Shown: positions 32,593 through 43,759, counted from the first letter of the stretch. The stretch is DNA of 64,000 nt from Diploptera punctata (GCA_030220185.1 JASPKZ010009882.1:62001-126000); one strand, 5' to 3'. Translations and numbers: made by a program. Notes: generated by a model from the letters alone, not told the origin.

Positions 32593-34557
32593 TCGAGCTA
32601 TGGTTTGATGAGGAATGTGCCGACATTGTAAAGAAAAGAAAGCTAGCAAAAATGAAATGGTTACACGAGCCAAATGAAGTAAATTTAGAGCAATTGGGTA
32701 GTGTTAGACGGGAAACCACCAAGTTACTAAAGAGTAAAAAGAGGGAATATTTCAGAGAGAAGATTAATGATCTTGAAATGAATGCAAAAAATAGGAACAT
32801 TAGAGAATTATATCAGGGAATTAGTATAGAGAAGAAAGGGTTTCAGGCTAGAACAAACATAATTCGGAATGAAAATGGGGATATGATTGCAGATTCCAAG
32901 AGTATATTAAATAGATGGAAAAGTTATTTTAATCAGCTATTAAATGTACATACAGAACAGGAACATTGAGGAGGATAAGTTACAGACAGCAGAAATGCTA
33001 GTCGCAGAGCCAAGTGCATTAGAGGTTGAAATGGCAATTGAAAAATTGAAGATGATTAACAGCATCAGGTTCAGATGAGATCCCAGCAGAACTGATTAAA
33101 ATCAGGGGAAAAAATTGATGGACAAGATACGCTGTTTGCTTAGTACGATTTGGGAAAAGAAGCTCTTCCAGATGAATGGAAGGAATCAATTATCGTACCA
33201 ATTTATAAGAAAGGAGATAAAACTGATTGCAACAACTATAGGGGCATCGCATTACTTTCAACTTCGTACAAAATTCTAACAAATATATTAGTAAGCAGAC
33301 TTACTCCCTATATTGATGACATTCTAGGAGATCATCAATGTGCATTTAGAAGAAACAGGTCTACAACAGATCAGATTTTTAGTATAAGACAGATTTTAGA
33401 AAAGAAATGGGAATATAATGGTACTGTACATCAACTATACGTAGACTTCCAAAAAGCATATGATTCAATTAAGAGGGAGAAGTTATATATAGTATCCTGC
33501 TGGAGTTCGGAATTCCTAAAAAGTTAGTTAGACTTATACGAATGTGTCTAAATGGCTCAACGAGTAGGGTGCGTGTAGGCAAACAGTTTTCAGACACTGT
33601 TGAAATCCAGAATGGGTTGAAGCAAGGAGATGCACTATCTCCTCTACTATTTAATTTTGTACTAGAGCATGCCATTAAATCTTTAGAGAATGAGGAAGGC
33701 TTACAACTGAATGGTATTAATAAGATGTTAGTTTACGCTGATGATGTAGTACTACTGGCCGATAGCGAGGAGATACTAAAGGCCAACACGCACACACTAT
33801 TGAGTAACACTAAGAAATTAGGACTGGAAGTAAATATCAGTAAAACTAAATATATGGTCACACGTAGAAATACATTATATAATGGAAATGGACAGCTAAT
33901 GACAAATGAGGGAAAATTTGAGGAATGACTGAATTCAAATACCTAGGAACAATAATCACAAATAGGAATGAGATGCAGAAAGAAATTAAACATAGGCTCA
34001 ATTCTGTAAATGCATGCTATTATGCATTGCAGAGACTTTTGATGTCCCAACTCCTTTCAAAAAACGTTAAACTGAAAATATATAAAACTATTATTCTACC
34101 AGTTATATTATATGGATGCGAAACATGGACTCTTACTTTAAGGGAGGAAAGGAGATTAAAAGTATTTGAGAATAAAGTACTTAGGAAAATGTTTGGACCA
34201 AAGAGAGATGAAGAGACAGGTGAATGGAGAAGACTACTTAACAATGAACTACATGGTCTTTATAGGAAGCCAAATATAATAAGAACAGTTAAGTCTCGTA
34301 GACTGCGATGGGCAGGACATGTTGCACGTATGGGGAATGAAAGACTTGCATGGAAGCTTCTTGTAGGAAAGCCAGAGGGAAGACGCCCAGTTGGTAGACC
34401 AAGAATGAGGTGGGAAAATAACATTAACTATGATTTGAGGGAAGTAGATTATACAGGGAATGATTGGAAAGCATTAGCTCAGGATAGGGATGTATGGAGA
34501 GCGTATGTCCGTGCGGCCATGAACCTACGGGTTCGATAGTGTCAGTGAGTAAGTAAG
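32593..34557 (+). mobile_element. LINE-1w, longest copy (about 2 kb)
   Basis: 5'-truncated but covering all of the RT domain and C-terminal tail. It ends GGTTCGATAGTGTCAGTGAG and TAAGTAAGTA at 34530-34557. Its TAAG tail is split by the minus-strand LINE-2w; the other side of the tail is at 37058-37078. No endonuclease domain is present. Confidence 0.92.
32600..34539 (+). pseudogene. LINE-1w reverse transcriptase
   Basis: Reverse transcription of element RNA is the family role. From the 5' end: KKRKLAKMKWLHEPNE linker; KSKKREYFREKINDLEMN; ENGDMIADSKSILNRWKSYF; then, in another frame, LPDEWKESIIVPIYKKGD and NNYRGIALLSTSYKILTNIL; FRRNRSTTDQIFSIRQIL; LYVDFQKAYDSIKREKLY; in another frame GLKQGDALSPLLFNF (about 33614) and LVYADDVVLLADSEE with YADD at about 33734; EFKYLGTIITNRNEMQKE; VILYGCETWTLTLREE; RLRWAGHVARMGNERLAW; GRPRMRWENNINYDLREV; DRDVWRAYVRAAMNLRVR. 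Frameshifts occur near 32965, 33050-33150, 33525 and 33925 (the last a small deletion in EEV.EFK). All RT motifs are present but not in one frame. Confidence 0.9.
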
Positions 34558-34724
34558 TAGTAGTAGTAGTAGTAGTAGTAGTAGGACTTTATTAGACAAA
34601 AAGTAAGATATTTACAATATTATTTACAAATATGGGTCGCACGGGCAGTAAGCCATACGTGCTGTTGACAGTCCGTTACAATAAAGTAATAATTGGTACT
34701 ACTGTAAAGAAAAATAAACAAAAA

Positions 34725-35115
34725 ACAGCAATAACATTACAATTACATAAAGAAAACACAATAAAAATATTACCATTAAATAATAACACAATAGCATTAT
34801 ACACTAAAACATTAACATTAACATTACATAAAGAAAACACCAATAATATTACAATTAAGTAATAACTCAATAGCAATAACATTACAATTACATAAAGAAA
34901 ACACAATAATAATATTACAATTAAATAATAACACAATAGCATTATACACTAAAAACATTAACCTTACAATTACATAAAGAAAACACAATAATATTACAAT
35001 TAAGTAATAACACAATAGCATTATACACTAAAAAAACATTAACATTACAATTACATAAAGAAAACACATTAATATTACAATTAAATAATAACCCAACAGC
35101 ATTATACACTAATTA
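34725..35115. repeat. Minisatellite in the LINE-2w 3' UTR
   Basis: About five imperfect copies of a unit of roughly 65-90 bp made from ACATTACAATTACATAAAG, AAAACACAATAAT, ATTACAATTAAATAATAAC and ACAATAGCATTATACACTAA. Low-complexity ORFs on both strands here are by-products. Confidence 0.85.
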
Positions 35116-35335
35116 ATTTATATATAATTGTTAATAATTAATGGTATTGCATTTTGATAACATATATTTATTCATGAATGAGGTGTTGTCCTTATTTTTC
35201 GCGTTTTGTCCAGAAATTTACCGAGGTTTATCCAATTTTTCTGGATTTACCAATAACTCGTAGCATGCCAATCTTACCCGATTTGAATTTAGAAATCTTT
35301 CCGGTAATAACTGACGTCTCCAATATTCTAAATCA

Positions 35336-37055
35336 TTACATTTTCCTAATATATGTATCCTCATCTTCAAAGTTCCCGCACATTGGACATATTCGCATAT
35401 CGTGATCGTCGCTAATTTTTAGAAATTTCCATGCCCCTAACCTAAACCAAGCAAGCCCTGATCTCTCCTTAAATCCTAGGTTGAGTATATACGTTTCTTT
35501 TCCCCAGACGTGTTTTAGGTCTCTTTGTAAACACAGTGAGCGTTTTCCTGTACATTCGGCGAAGGTATCTTGTTGGTTTACATCTAAGTACCTCCTCCTT
35601 ATTTTTCTCCACACGTTCTTGCGATTTTCAGTCCCTTTTTCCCATATCCAGCCCATCCCAATCTTTTGGAGTTCTCTCCTAACCTCGTCTGCCCAAAATT
35701 TAACATCTATGTTTTTAATTTGGTGGTCGTAGCAAATTGCTCTAAGCATTGTTTGTTCACCTTGGATTACTCGCAACCAGTATTTGAGTACACGAATTTT
35801 ACAGTTAATATCGTCCTGGAATGACCCGAATTCATATAAAATTCCACAGTTAGAAACGGCCTTACTAAGTCCTGTAATATACTTTAGAAAATGCGTATAT
35901 ACGTTATTTAGTATTTCCGTTCTTTGGAAACCCCAAATCTCACTACTATAGTGCATGACTGGCCTGACCATAGCTCCATACATTTTTTCTAATGTGCTGA
36001 CTGGAATATCAGGCACTCGACCCAGAATACCGAGTACACTGTTAAGTTGTCCCCTCCCTTTAAATATGCTATATCAATGTGTTTTTTCCACTTTCCGTTC
36101 ATTTTCAACGTCGTACCAAGATATTCAAAATGTTTCACGTTTTGAAGAACTTGATCTCTGTATTTCCATTCCTCTGTTTCTACCATAAACCGTCCCATTT
36201 TTAAATGTCATTGTTTTTGTCTTGCTAGCATTTACAGTCAATCCCCAATTCCTACAGTATATTTCCAGTAGGTCAAGACCTCTTTGCAATCCCTTGATTG
36301 TCTTGGAACAGATAATTAAATCATCTGCATACAACAGGACTGGGATTCTAACATTTCCTATCTCCGGAGCCTCAATTTCTCCTTCTAGCATTACGTCTAC
36401 AATATCATCAAACGAATAGATTAAATAGCATTGGTGATAAAATGCAACCTTGTCTCACTCCCCGATTGGCTTCGCTGCTCTCTGTAATGTGCCCTTGGTC
36501 TACTTTTATACAAAATTTAAAATATTTATAAATTGACATTAAAGCATGTATCATTTTACGAGACAATCCTTTCCGATTTAATTTTTCCCAAAGTGCGCTT
36601 CGGTCCACAGTATCAAATGCCATCTTAAAATCAATGAATGCACAAAATAATTTACCCCCCTTCATTTTCAGATTGTCATCAATTAATGTTCTCAGAACAA
36701 ATACGTTGTCCACCGTGGAGTACCCTTCTCTAAAACCTGCCTGATATTTTGAGAGCCTATTGTTCTCTTTAGCCCATTGTCTGATTCGTTCGTAAAGTAC
36801 TTTACAATATATTTTTCCGAACACTGACAGAGAGACAAATTCCCCTATAACTTTCTGGTATCTGTGCCCCACCTTTCCCTTTGTATAGCGGTTGGATGAC
36901 ACCTGTCGCCCAGGCTTCCGGATAATCTCCTCCATTAAAAAGTTTGTTGAACGCAGTTTTCAAAACGTCTAATAATTTATTGGATGATATCATATTTTTC
37001 AAGAATTCCCCTGGTATTCCATCAATTCCAGGTGCTTTACCATTCTTTAAACATT
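35336..37055 (-). pseudogene. LINE-2w reverse transcriptase, frameshifted
   Basis: Reading the minus strand: LKNGKAPGIDGIPGEFLK (about 37050), GDYPEAWATGVIQPLYKG, then after a frameshift IYCKVLYERIRQWAKEN, YQAGFREGYSTVDNVFVL, FCAFIDFKMAFDTVDRSA and RGVRQGCILSPMLFNLF (to about 36415); another frame LLYADDLIICSKTIKGL with the catalytic YADD near 36345; NWGLTVNASKTKTMTF; HFEYLGTTLKMNGKWKKH; and a C-terminal domain (35336-36016) with YSSEIWGFQRTEILN, FKERSGLAWFRLGAWKF and RICPMCGNFEDEDTYI, a cysteine pair of the kind found at non-LTR RT C-termini. At least three frameshifts and a missing N-terminus make it inactive. It is clearly a different lineage from LINE-1w. Confidence 0.88.
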
Positions 37056-37078
37056 TGAGTAAGTAAGTAAGTAAGTAC

Positions 37079-37635
37079 ATATCACAATGAATCACTGATA
37101 AGCATACCATTAATTACGGTATACAATTTTATAACTGGATCAAATGTTCTGCGTCGTTCCGAGTTTTAATTGAAACTGAGGGAAGAACAGCAATGTGGAC
37201 ATCGTGGTAGTCGCGGCAGTCGAGATCTTTGTATTTTAATAACATATAACAGCTGCGGGAAAACAAAGCGAGCCGCTTGTTAAGCATCATAGTGAGGCGA
37301 TAATACCCCATTATATTGCAGAAGTTTAATATTAATGTTTGTAACATGTAACCAAATCACTTCATTAGATAAGCATATAGGGAAGAAAACTAATACATTT
37401 ATATCGCAGCGAAATATTACTTCCTTCAATATACAATGTGACCACATTTTTGAAACGCACTACGTCCATCAGCATTGTTTACTTGATGTCAAGCATGACC
37501 GTGATTTTGTGTGCAAAAACAATAGTAAAAGTAGGTTGGAATTAATTACATTATGTAACAAACATAAAATTGTGTTCAATCTTACCAGTTTGCAACATGA
37601 ATATTAAGAGCTTACCCCACACAATCAATAAATAA
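37079..37635. other. Unassigned sequence
   Basis: No gene recognised; the ORF 37335-37607 plus (90 codons) shows no familiar motif. Confidence 0.4.
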
Positions 37636-38075
37636 TAGTTTAAAAAACTTAAACTACTCGCTTTATTAGAAAACCGAATTAAAAATGAAAAATAATTTTA
37701 ATTTCCAACACGCTTGGGATAAAATTAAAGTATTCAACAAAAAACAAATCATCTCCAACACATCTAGAATAAAACTAGAGTTATATATAAAAACAACTTT
37801 AACATCAAAAGCGTGAGGTGCTTTTTATGGTTTTTACGTTTTCTTCTTAGAGACTTTACTTTTACCAATATCTGTTTATTATCAAATATATTAACTGATA
37901 TAGAGCACCACACGCTTTTGATGGAAAAAGTGCTTTTTTTGTAGATAACTCTAGTTTTATTCTACATGTGTTGGAGATGATTTTTTTGACCACTTCAATA
38001 TTATCCCAAGCGTGTTGGAAATTAAAATTATTTTTCATTTTTTAGTTCGGTTTTCTAACAAAGCGTGATGTTTAA
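37636..38075. mobile_element. Palindromic MITE
   Basis: Two arms of roughly 185 nt (about 37640-37830 and 37900-38070) in inverted orientation, with long matching blocks such as TTTTAATTTCCAACACGCTT against AAGCGTGTTGGAAATTAAAA, and CATCAAAAGCGTG against CACGCTTTTGATG. The centre is about 70 nt. A further partial repeat of the terminal block (TTTTTTAGTTTGGTTTTCTA) occurs at 38112-38131. No coding capacity. Confidence 0.8.
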
Positions 38076-38196
38076 CTTTATTTTATATATTTGTTTATTT
38101 ATTTATTTATTTTTTAGTTTGGTTTTCTAAAAATGTAAATATCTATAAATTCGATACTATTGTAGTATGAGCTAAAAGTAATAATCCTCTAAAAAA

Positions 38197-38287
38197 TCAT
38201 CTGGGCAGGATTTGAACCAGTGACCTATGGATTACTGAAATTATATACCGCTATAGTCCACCACTCTACCAACTGAGCTACCAGAAC
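38197..38287 (-). tRNA. tRNA-Tyr-like gene with intron, probable pseudogene
   Basis: On the minus strand it has TAGCTCAGTTGGTAGAG (D arm/box A), a GTGGA/TCCAT anticodon stem with loop CTATAG.A, an intron of about 18 nt after position 37, and GGTTCAAATCC (box B). This matches the animal tRNA-Tyr layout, which normally carries a GTA anticodon and an intron in this place. Here the anticodon reads ATA, two acceptor pairs and two T-stem pairs are mismatched. A run of six T (Pol III terminator) follows at once. Mutations suggest a pseudogene; an unusual functional gene is not excluded. Confidence 0.6.
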
Positions 38288-38864
38288 GATAGATTAAAAA
38301 TTCGATACGTCCTCAACCTATTATACCGGTCTTCATTTTTTTTGATGTCCTGATGATACTGGCCAGTACCTTAGAAAAAAATTATGAAATTATTGCATTG
38401 TCATTGGTCCTTTACAAGTATACAAAGTTTCAAGTCGAACCAATGTTTTAAGTGGGTGAAAATCGTGTTGAAAGATTCCATTACATGGATAGATACAGGT
38501 CAAGCTAATAAAAAGCGTGTAAAAAGAACACTGGTCATAATTCTTGGTTGGAATTACACGTTAGGCACTAGAGACTCCACAGATTTCAAAACAACCATGG
38601 CGAGCTAATGATCTCACCTGCACAATAAAGTGTTAGATAGTTTATTGTCAGTATAAGTTAGAATTGTTAAGTGAACTATTGTAATGCTTAAATTGGCAAT
38701 GCATCCTATAGGATACATTGATTTCATTTACTTAATGTTTTTATAGAACAATAGAAAAACAAATGAGGAGAAATTACCCCATTTGTGTCAAATTACACAA
38801 TAATGTACAATGATAACATACAGTTCTAGATAGTTATGTTTTCACTGCGGTCCGAAACATTTAA
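38288..38864. other. Unassigned sequence
   Basis: No gene recognised; a short ORF at 38384-38608 has no familiar motif. Confidence 0.4.
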
Positions 38865-39247
38865 AGGGACTATGTAGTGATTTACACATAATAAATTAAT
38901 TTTACGTCCAAAAGTATATTTCAATATTTCTCAGCTTGTGTTGCTAATAACTAATTGAAATTTTGTGTAGATATACTCCGACACCTTGTGCATCTAATGG
39001 TATAAGGCAGAATTAATTTTTTTTGTATCTAAAGTAATTACAATATGTTAACTGATGGCCTATTTTACAATATTTTAAAACACATATTATTTTCAAGTGT
39101 ACTCTTCTTCAACATTTTTTATTCAAATTCCTTGATTTTCTATAAATTTGTTAAATGATGTCTGTTCTCAATTTTAAAGCTAAAATTATTTAAATACGTC
39201 ATACATAACGTAAAAAATAAAATATTTAGTTAGAGAAAATATTTTTA

Positions 39248-39934
39248 GTGATTTCCAGTTCAGAAGATGATCTACAAAGAGCTATTTTTAATTTGGAAAA
39301 AATAAGTGCCAATTACAATTTAAAAATATCAAAGACTAAAACTAAAATTTTAGCATTTAAAGGACATGATACCTTATGAGCAAAAATAGTAATTGATAAT
39401 ACAATTTTAGAGCAGGTGAACAGTTTTAAATATCTAGGTATCAATTTATCATATGTTAAAATTGAGGATTTTAACGACAAAATAAATAAATTTAATATAA
39501 TGTTTGGCACTATTAAAAGAACCCTTAAAAACACAAGAAAAGAAACAAAAATTAAATTTTATAAAGTAATGGCTGTTCCTGCATTGATGTATGGATCAAA
39601 ATGTTGGACGATCACTCAAAGACAAGAACAAAGATTGGAAGCAGCTGAGATGCGATTTTTAAGAAATATAGCAGGATATACTCTGCTGGATAAGAAAAGA
39701 AATGAAGATATAAGAAAGGAACTAAATATTTTCAAACTTACAGACCGAATAATTAAATATAGGAACGACTGGAACGAACATATTGATAGAATGCCAGAAG
39801 GAAGATTTCCAAAATTATTGCTAAAATATAAACCGTGCGGAAGGAGAAATGTTGGTCGCAAACACTAAACACTAGCTTTCATGAAACCGGAACGAGCCAA
39901 CAGGCTAAATCCCTGGATGATGATGATGATGATG
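39248..39934 (+). mobile_element. RTE-like insertion in the palindrome centre
   Basis: 687 bp flanked by the exact 11-bp duplication AAATATTTTTA (39237-39247 and 39935-39945). 5'-truncated, with GATGATGATGATGATG tail at the 3' end. It enters in the RT palm/thumb region (SSEDDLQRAIFNLEKISANY, then KISKTKTKILAFKGHD). Confidence 0.9.
39416..39868 (+). pseudogene. RTE-like RT C-terminal region
   Basis: 150 codons open: MNSFKYLGINLSYVKIED, INKFNIMFGTIKRTLKN, KFYKVMAVPALMYGSKCW, RQEQRLEAAEMRFLRNIAGY, IIKYRNDWNEHIDRMPEG and KYKPCGRRNVGRKH. This is the RT thumb-to-tail region (YLG, YGS.CW and GRR.VGR blocks). The catalytic part is missing through 5' truncation, and a stop precedes the frame near 39378. 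Inactive. Confidence 0.85.
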
Positions 39935-40116
39935 AAATATTTTTAAAAAAAGTCAATCAAATTAAAGATTTTTTATATTGAGCTTCAGAGTGGAATATTT
40001 AAATAACTTTGGCTGTAGAATTGAGAACAGACATCATTTAACATTTTTTTTTTAAATATCAAGGAATTTGAATAAAACATCTTGAAGAAAAGTGCACTTG
40101 AAATTAAATATATATA

Positions 40117-41654
40117 CACTTCCCAAAACAATTAGAGGAACACTTATAATAAATTGAATAAGTAATTGTTTTTTAAAGCTGTGATGCTGAAAGTTGGACA
40201 ATATGTAAATTGAATTATTAATTTTATCATTGGATACAAATTTTAACGATCCATGGCCTAAATACAGAAAAATTACCTCAAATAACAAATATAGAGAATT
40301 TTTTTTATTTTGGAAGGCATTGGCCACTTCTAATTGGCAAGTTTCCTGATGTTGCTATAGTGACGAATGTTGATTATTGCCTTGTTTATTGAAGTCTCTG
40401 ACAAAATGAGGCATTTAAATGAGTTTGAAGTGTATCATGCTCTACATCTTTTACGACAAAGTCAATCTCTGCGACAAGTGGCTAGAGAACTTGGGGTTTC
40501 TCATTCCGTGGTGTCCAGGTTACGCAACAGGCACAGAGAGACAGGTTAGTATTGTAGAAGACGTGGTCAGGGCCGTACATTTAAAACAAGCCCCCAGGAT
40601 GACAGATACGTTGTTCTTTCTGCTCTTCGACAGCGTACAAAAACTGCAAAAGTCTTGCAGAATGACCTTCATATGGCTTCCGAAATCCGAGTTTCAGACC
40701 AAACCATAAGGAACAGATTAAGGAAAGAGAATATTCGTCCAAAAAGGCCCGTTAAAAAAACACGCTTAACAAATGGGCATAAGGCAGCAAGACGTACGTA
40801 TGCTGAAAACCATGGCGATTGGAACCTGAACCAGTGGGAGTCTGTGCTCTTCTCGGACGAATCCAGGCATCGTCTTACACGTTGTGATGGTCGATTGAGG
40901 GTGTGGGGACGGCCAGGAGAAAGATTTTCTGCAGAGGCTGTACAGGAAATTGATAGATTCGGAGGAGGTTCCATAATGGTGTGGGCAGGAGTTATGTACA
41001 ACAATCGTACGGACCTTGTACTTGTTCCCCAGCGACTGAATGCTGTCCGGTATATCGAGCACGTTCTCGAAGAGCATGTAGTACCTGCTGCCATTGGAGT
41101 AGGCCCTGGATTTCTGTTTAAGCAAGATAATGCCAGGGCACATTCTGCGGCTGTCACCAGGGATTTCCTGAGGAGGAATGAAATTGAGGCAATGGAGTGG
41201 CCAGCGGTAAGCCCAGACCTCAACCCTATTGAACACTTGTGGGATCTTCTAGACAGGAAGGTCGGGAACCGACATCAAGCTCCACAAACTCTGCAGCAAC
41301 TTGGAGATGCTCTGAAGGAGGAATGGGAGAATATCCCGCAAGAGGAAATCCAGAATCTTATTGGGAGCATGTCACGAAGGTGCCAAACTGTCATCGAATG
41401 TCGTGGAGGCCATACACGATACTAACTCTATGTAACGAGTGTTTAACTTTGAAAAATAAGCACAAGATTCAATTGCTTACATAGCGGAATTATTTGAAAA
41501 GTTAATTGTCAGCGTTATTCATTTGTTTTTACTGACATGAGCAATAAATAAATAACCACAAATAATGTACTTTATTAATTTCATGTTTGGACCTTTATCC
41601 AATGAAAAAATATTTGCATATTACATAGTGTTCCTCTAATTGTTTTGAGCAGTG
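40117..41654 (+). mobile_element. Tc1-like transposon, copy 1 (inactive)
   Basis: 1538 bp with TA on both sides (40115-40116 and 41655-41656). The right terminal repeat is CTAATTGTTTTGAGCAGTG; the left one is damaged (CACTTCCCAAAACAATTAG in place of CACTGCTCAAAACAATTAG). It sits in the right arm of the long palindromic element and is close to identical to 53294-54847. Confidence 0.95.
40367..41425 (+). pseudogene. Tc1-like transposase with a premature stop
   Basis: Same 352-codon layout as the intact copy, but codon 61 is TAG (40547-40549) where the other has CAG, a single C-to-T change. After the stop the frame stays open to 41425, with FSDESRHRLT, KQDNARAHSA and SPDLNPIEHLW, so all three catalytic acidic residues remain. 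Several further substitutions separate it from the other copy (for example FMQDN to FKQDN). The N-terminal helix-turn-helix would be cut from the catalytic domain. Confidence 0.93.
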
Positions 41655-41880
41655 TATTAAAATGTTGGAGAACAGGCCATCCGTTAACATGTAATTACTT
41701 TAGATACAAAAACAATTAATTATGTCTTAAACCACTGGAAGCACAAAGTTTCAGAGTATACATATACAAATGTTCAATTAGTTATCAGCATTACAGGCTG
41801 AGAAACATTGAAATATACTTTTGGACATACAATTAATTTATTATGTGTAAATCACTACCCAGTTCCCTTAAATAACACTA

Positions 41881-42039
41881 CAAATTACTGTTTCGCCAAT
41901 TTAAGGGTTGAATGATGAGACGAGTAAACTGCATCAATTAAAACTAGCTTACTATTAACATTAACTTGGTCTCATTTATCATATTCCATGACCTATAAAT
42001 TCTTCATTACAAAGTGTTTTTGATAGATAATGGTTACCA
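41881..42039. other. Unassigned sequence
   Basis: Nothing recognised. Confidence 0.4.
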
Positions 42040-42300
42040 TGACCACTTCTGGTTATATGTTTCAGGGTTTCAATCCCGCCCGGAGTCGGCTGATTTTTCA
42101 GAGCATAAAAATGTTAAGTGTTGATTCCTTCAGAGCGGAATTAATGTCGCTGGTCCCGTATCGTAAATTTACAGAACGTAAAAGAACCTCAGGATTGAGT
42201 AATGTGACATCTTAGCAAAATATTTCGACCTTTCACGCTCCGATTTAAATCGTGATGCCAATGACCTTAGCTATTAAAGTGCGTCGTTAAATAAATTAAC
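42040..42300 (+). mobile_element. Possible tRNA-derived SINE, decayed
   Basis: GGGTTTCAATCCCGCCC at about 42064 resembles a box B with its surrounding T stem, and the segment ends AAGTGCGTCGTTAAATAAAT, the kind of terminus seen in insect SINEs. Only one copy in the window, so this is a weak call. Confidence 0.35.
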
Positions 42301-42840
42301 ATTACTTTCAATGTGACATTAAAAAAAGCTTTAATTTCTTTAGAAATTATTTAACAGCTTCTCGCAAATATATTAACAAGTTACAAATATATTAATACGT
42401 TACAATTTAAAATAATATATTTCACTAACAAAACATTTTAATTATTAATTTTAATACCACAATGCTTTAATTGGTAGTTGGATTATTCATTATGCATGCA
42501 TTTTGTGGTCAGCCACAAATAGCGGAGTTATATCTATTTTAAAAATAACGTTAAAATACTGGTGATATTTTATTTCAAGTGACCAATTAAAATCCTGTGT
42601 TAAATAGAGTATCTATTCAGGTGTCATGAGAATGTACTTGATTAAAACGCAACAAGTATAAGGGGGATCCAATATGGCCGATATCGCTAAAATTTAAATA
42701 CTGCTATTGAACTACATGTTCTTTTTCGCTATCTATTGAATCAATTTGATTCTAATTTTCAAAGGGAATATTAATAAACCCTTGTTCACAGCTTTATGTA
42801 GATGCCTTTCTTAAAACCGATTATTATTGCATTTACCATA
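42301..42840. other. Unassigned AT-rich sequence
   Basis: No gene or repeat recognised. Confidence 0.4.
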
Positions 42841-43415
42841 TAACACTGAGCAACAAAAAATAAACTTTTTTTTTCTCAGAAAGAAAAATATGTGATTCTG
42901 ATTGTATTTTTTCTCTCCTGAATTCAAATATGATATTAGTTTTTCTCCATCACGCAAGGTTTCCGAGAGAAGAGGCATTTCTAATTTCAAACACTTTAAT
43001 ATTTTCAACATTCGTAACTACACAATATTCGAACATTCGGACTCACCTAGAAAGTATGAAATTACCATTTTCTGCTATATTTCGCCTGTGGAGCATCCCT
43101 CTTGCTGGTCCAACAATAATCGGCCAGCATATTAGGATTCCATTTGCCTTGATATATCTTTTCCATAGCTGAAATCTCCTGATGAAAATGTTCCCGTTTT
43201 ATTTTACAATGGACAAATGGACGAAAAAACGTTTATTAAAAAATAATTATTTAAGTCCATTAATTGAAATTGAGATAAAAAAAACTGTGGGTGATGGAGA
43301 AATTCCGAATACATATTTGAAAAGACAATTAAAAACTGCATTAAGTACAACTATTGGTACTCATGAGTCAAAAATCATGTTGACCAGTGTAATTGATGTT
43401 GAAGAAATGCAGATA
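42841..43415 (-). mobile_element. Family D repeat, copy 4
   Basis: Minus-strand copy from AACACTGAGCAACAAAAAAT to GACCAGTGTAATTGATG. The DFFPENLGAVSDEHG-coding part is replaced by sequence shared with copy 1 (ATTTTACAATGGACAAATGG), which marks a subfamily lacking that coding block. Confidence 0.7.
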
Positions 43416-43705
43416 GGTTAAAACTTATGTTGGCAAAAAATAAATGTGTCCATTTAATGAAAACCAGGAATTTAAAATCTCTGTGACATGCTACGTTCAA
43501 AGTTTTATTAATTTAACAATAAAAGTTATTTATGTCACAAGGATTGAAAGTGGAGTCTGTCGTGATGTTTACGGACGAATCATAATCGACGGTAGCATAA
43601 TTTAACGGTTCTTTAAAACATATTGGATTATTGTAATGTACAATATTTAATTTATGTTAGAGCTTATTTAGGATTTGATCAATTATGCCATAACCCTTCA
43701 ATAAT
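43416..43705. other. Unassigned sequence
   Basis: Nothing recognised. Confidence 0.4.
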
Positions 43706-43721
43706 AATGATAACAAAAATG

Positions 43722-43758
<37 letters not shown>
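43706..43758. repeat. (ATA)n microsatellite
   Basis: TAA/ATA triplets with GAT interruptions on the left, abutting the 3' end of a SINE-A. Confidence 0.9.

Positions 43759-43759
<1 letters not shown>

Larger units (their letters stand above)
34558..37057 (-). mobile_element. LINE-2w, inserted in the LINE-1w tail
   Basis: A second non-LTR family on the minus strand, about 2.5 kb. It is bounded on both sides by TAAGTAAGTAAG-type sequence (34545-34560 and 37058-37078), which is the LINE-1w tail acting as target. The 5' end is truncated in the RT domain (LKNGKAPGIDGIPGEF at the right edge) and the 3' UTR holds a minisatellite. It is followed at its 3' end by a TAG run. Confidence 0.88.
38865..41880. 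mobile_element. Long palindromic (fold-back) element with nested insertions
   Basis: The left arm 38865-39236 is the imperfect reverse complement of a right arm made of 39946-40116 plus 41655-41880. Matching blocks include TAGTGATTTACACATAATAA with TTATTATGTGTAAATCACTA, and ATGATGTCTGTTCTCAATT with AATTGAGAACAGACATCAT. The right arm is split by a Tc1-like element and the centre is filled by an RTE-like insertion. No transposase of its own is visible. Confidence 0.75.

Noticed and set aside
34557..34585. TAG/GTA run as a telomere-type repeat
   Set aside because: It is a short triplet microsatellite beside a LINE tail and does not resemble the insect TTAGG repeat.
40669..41223. 184-codon and 156-codon antisense ORFs over both Tc1-like copies (also 53846-54413)
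   Set aside because: They mirror the transposase reading frame and have no motif of their own.
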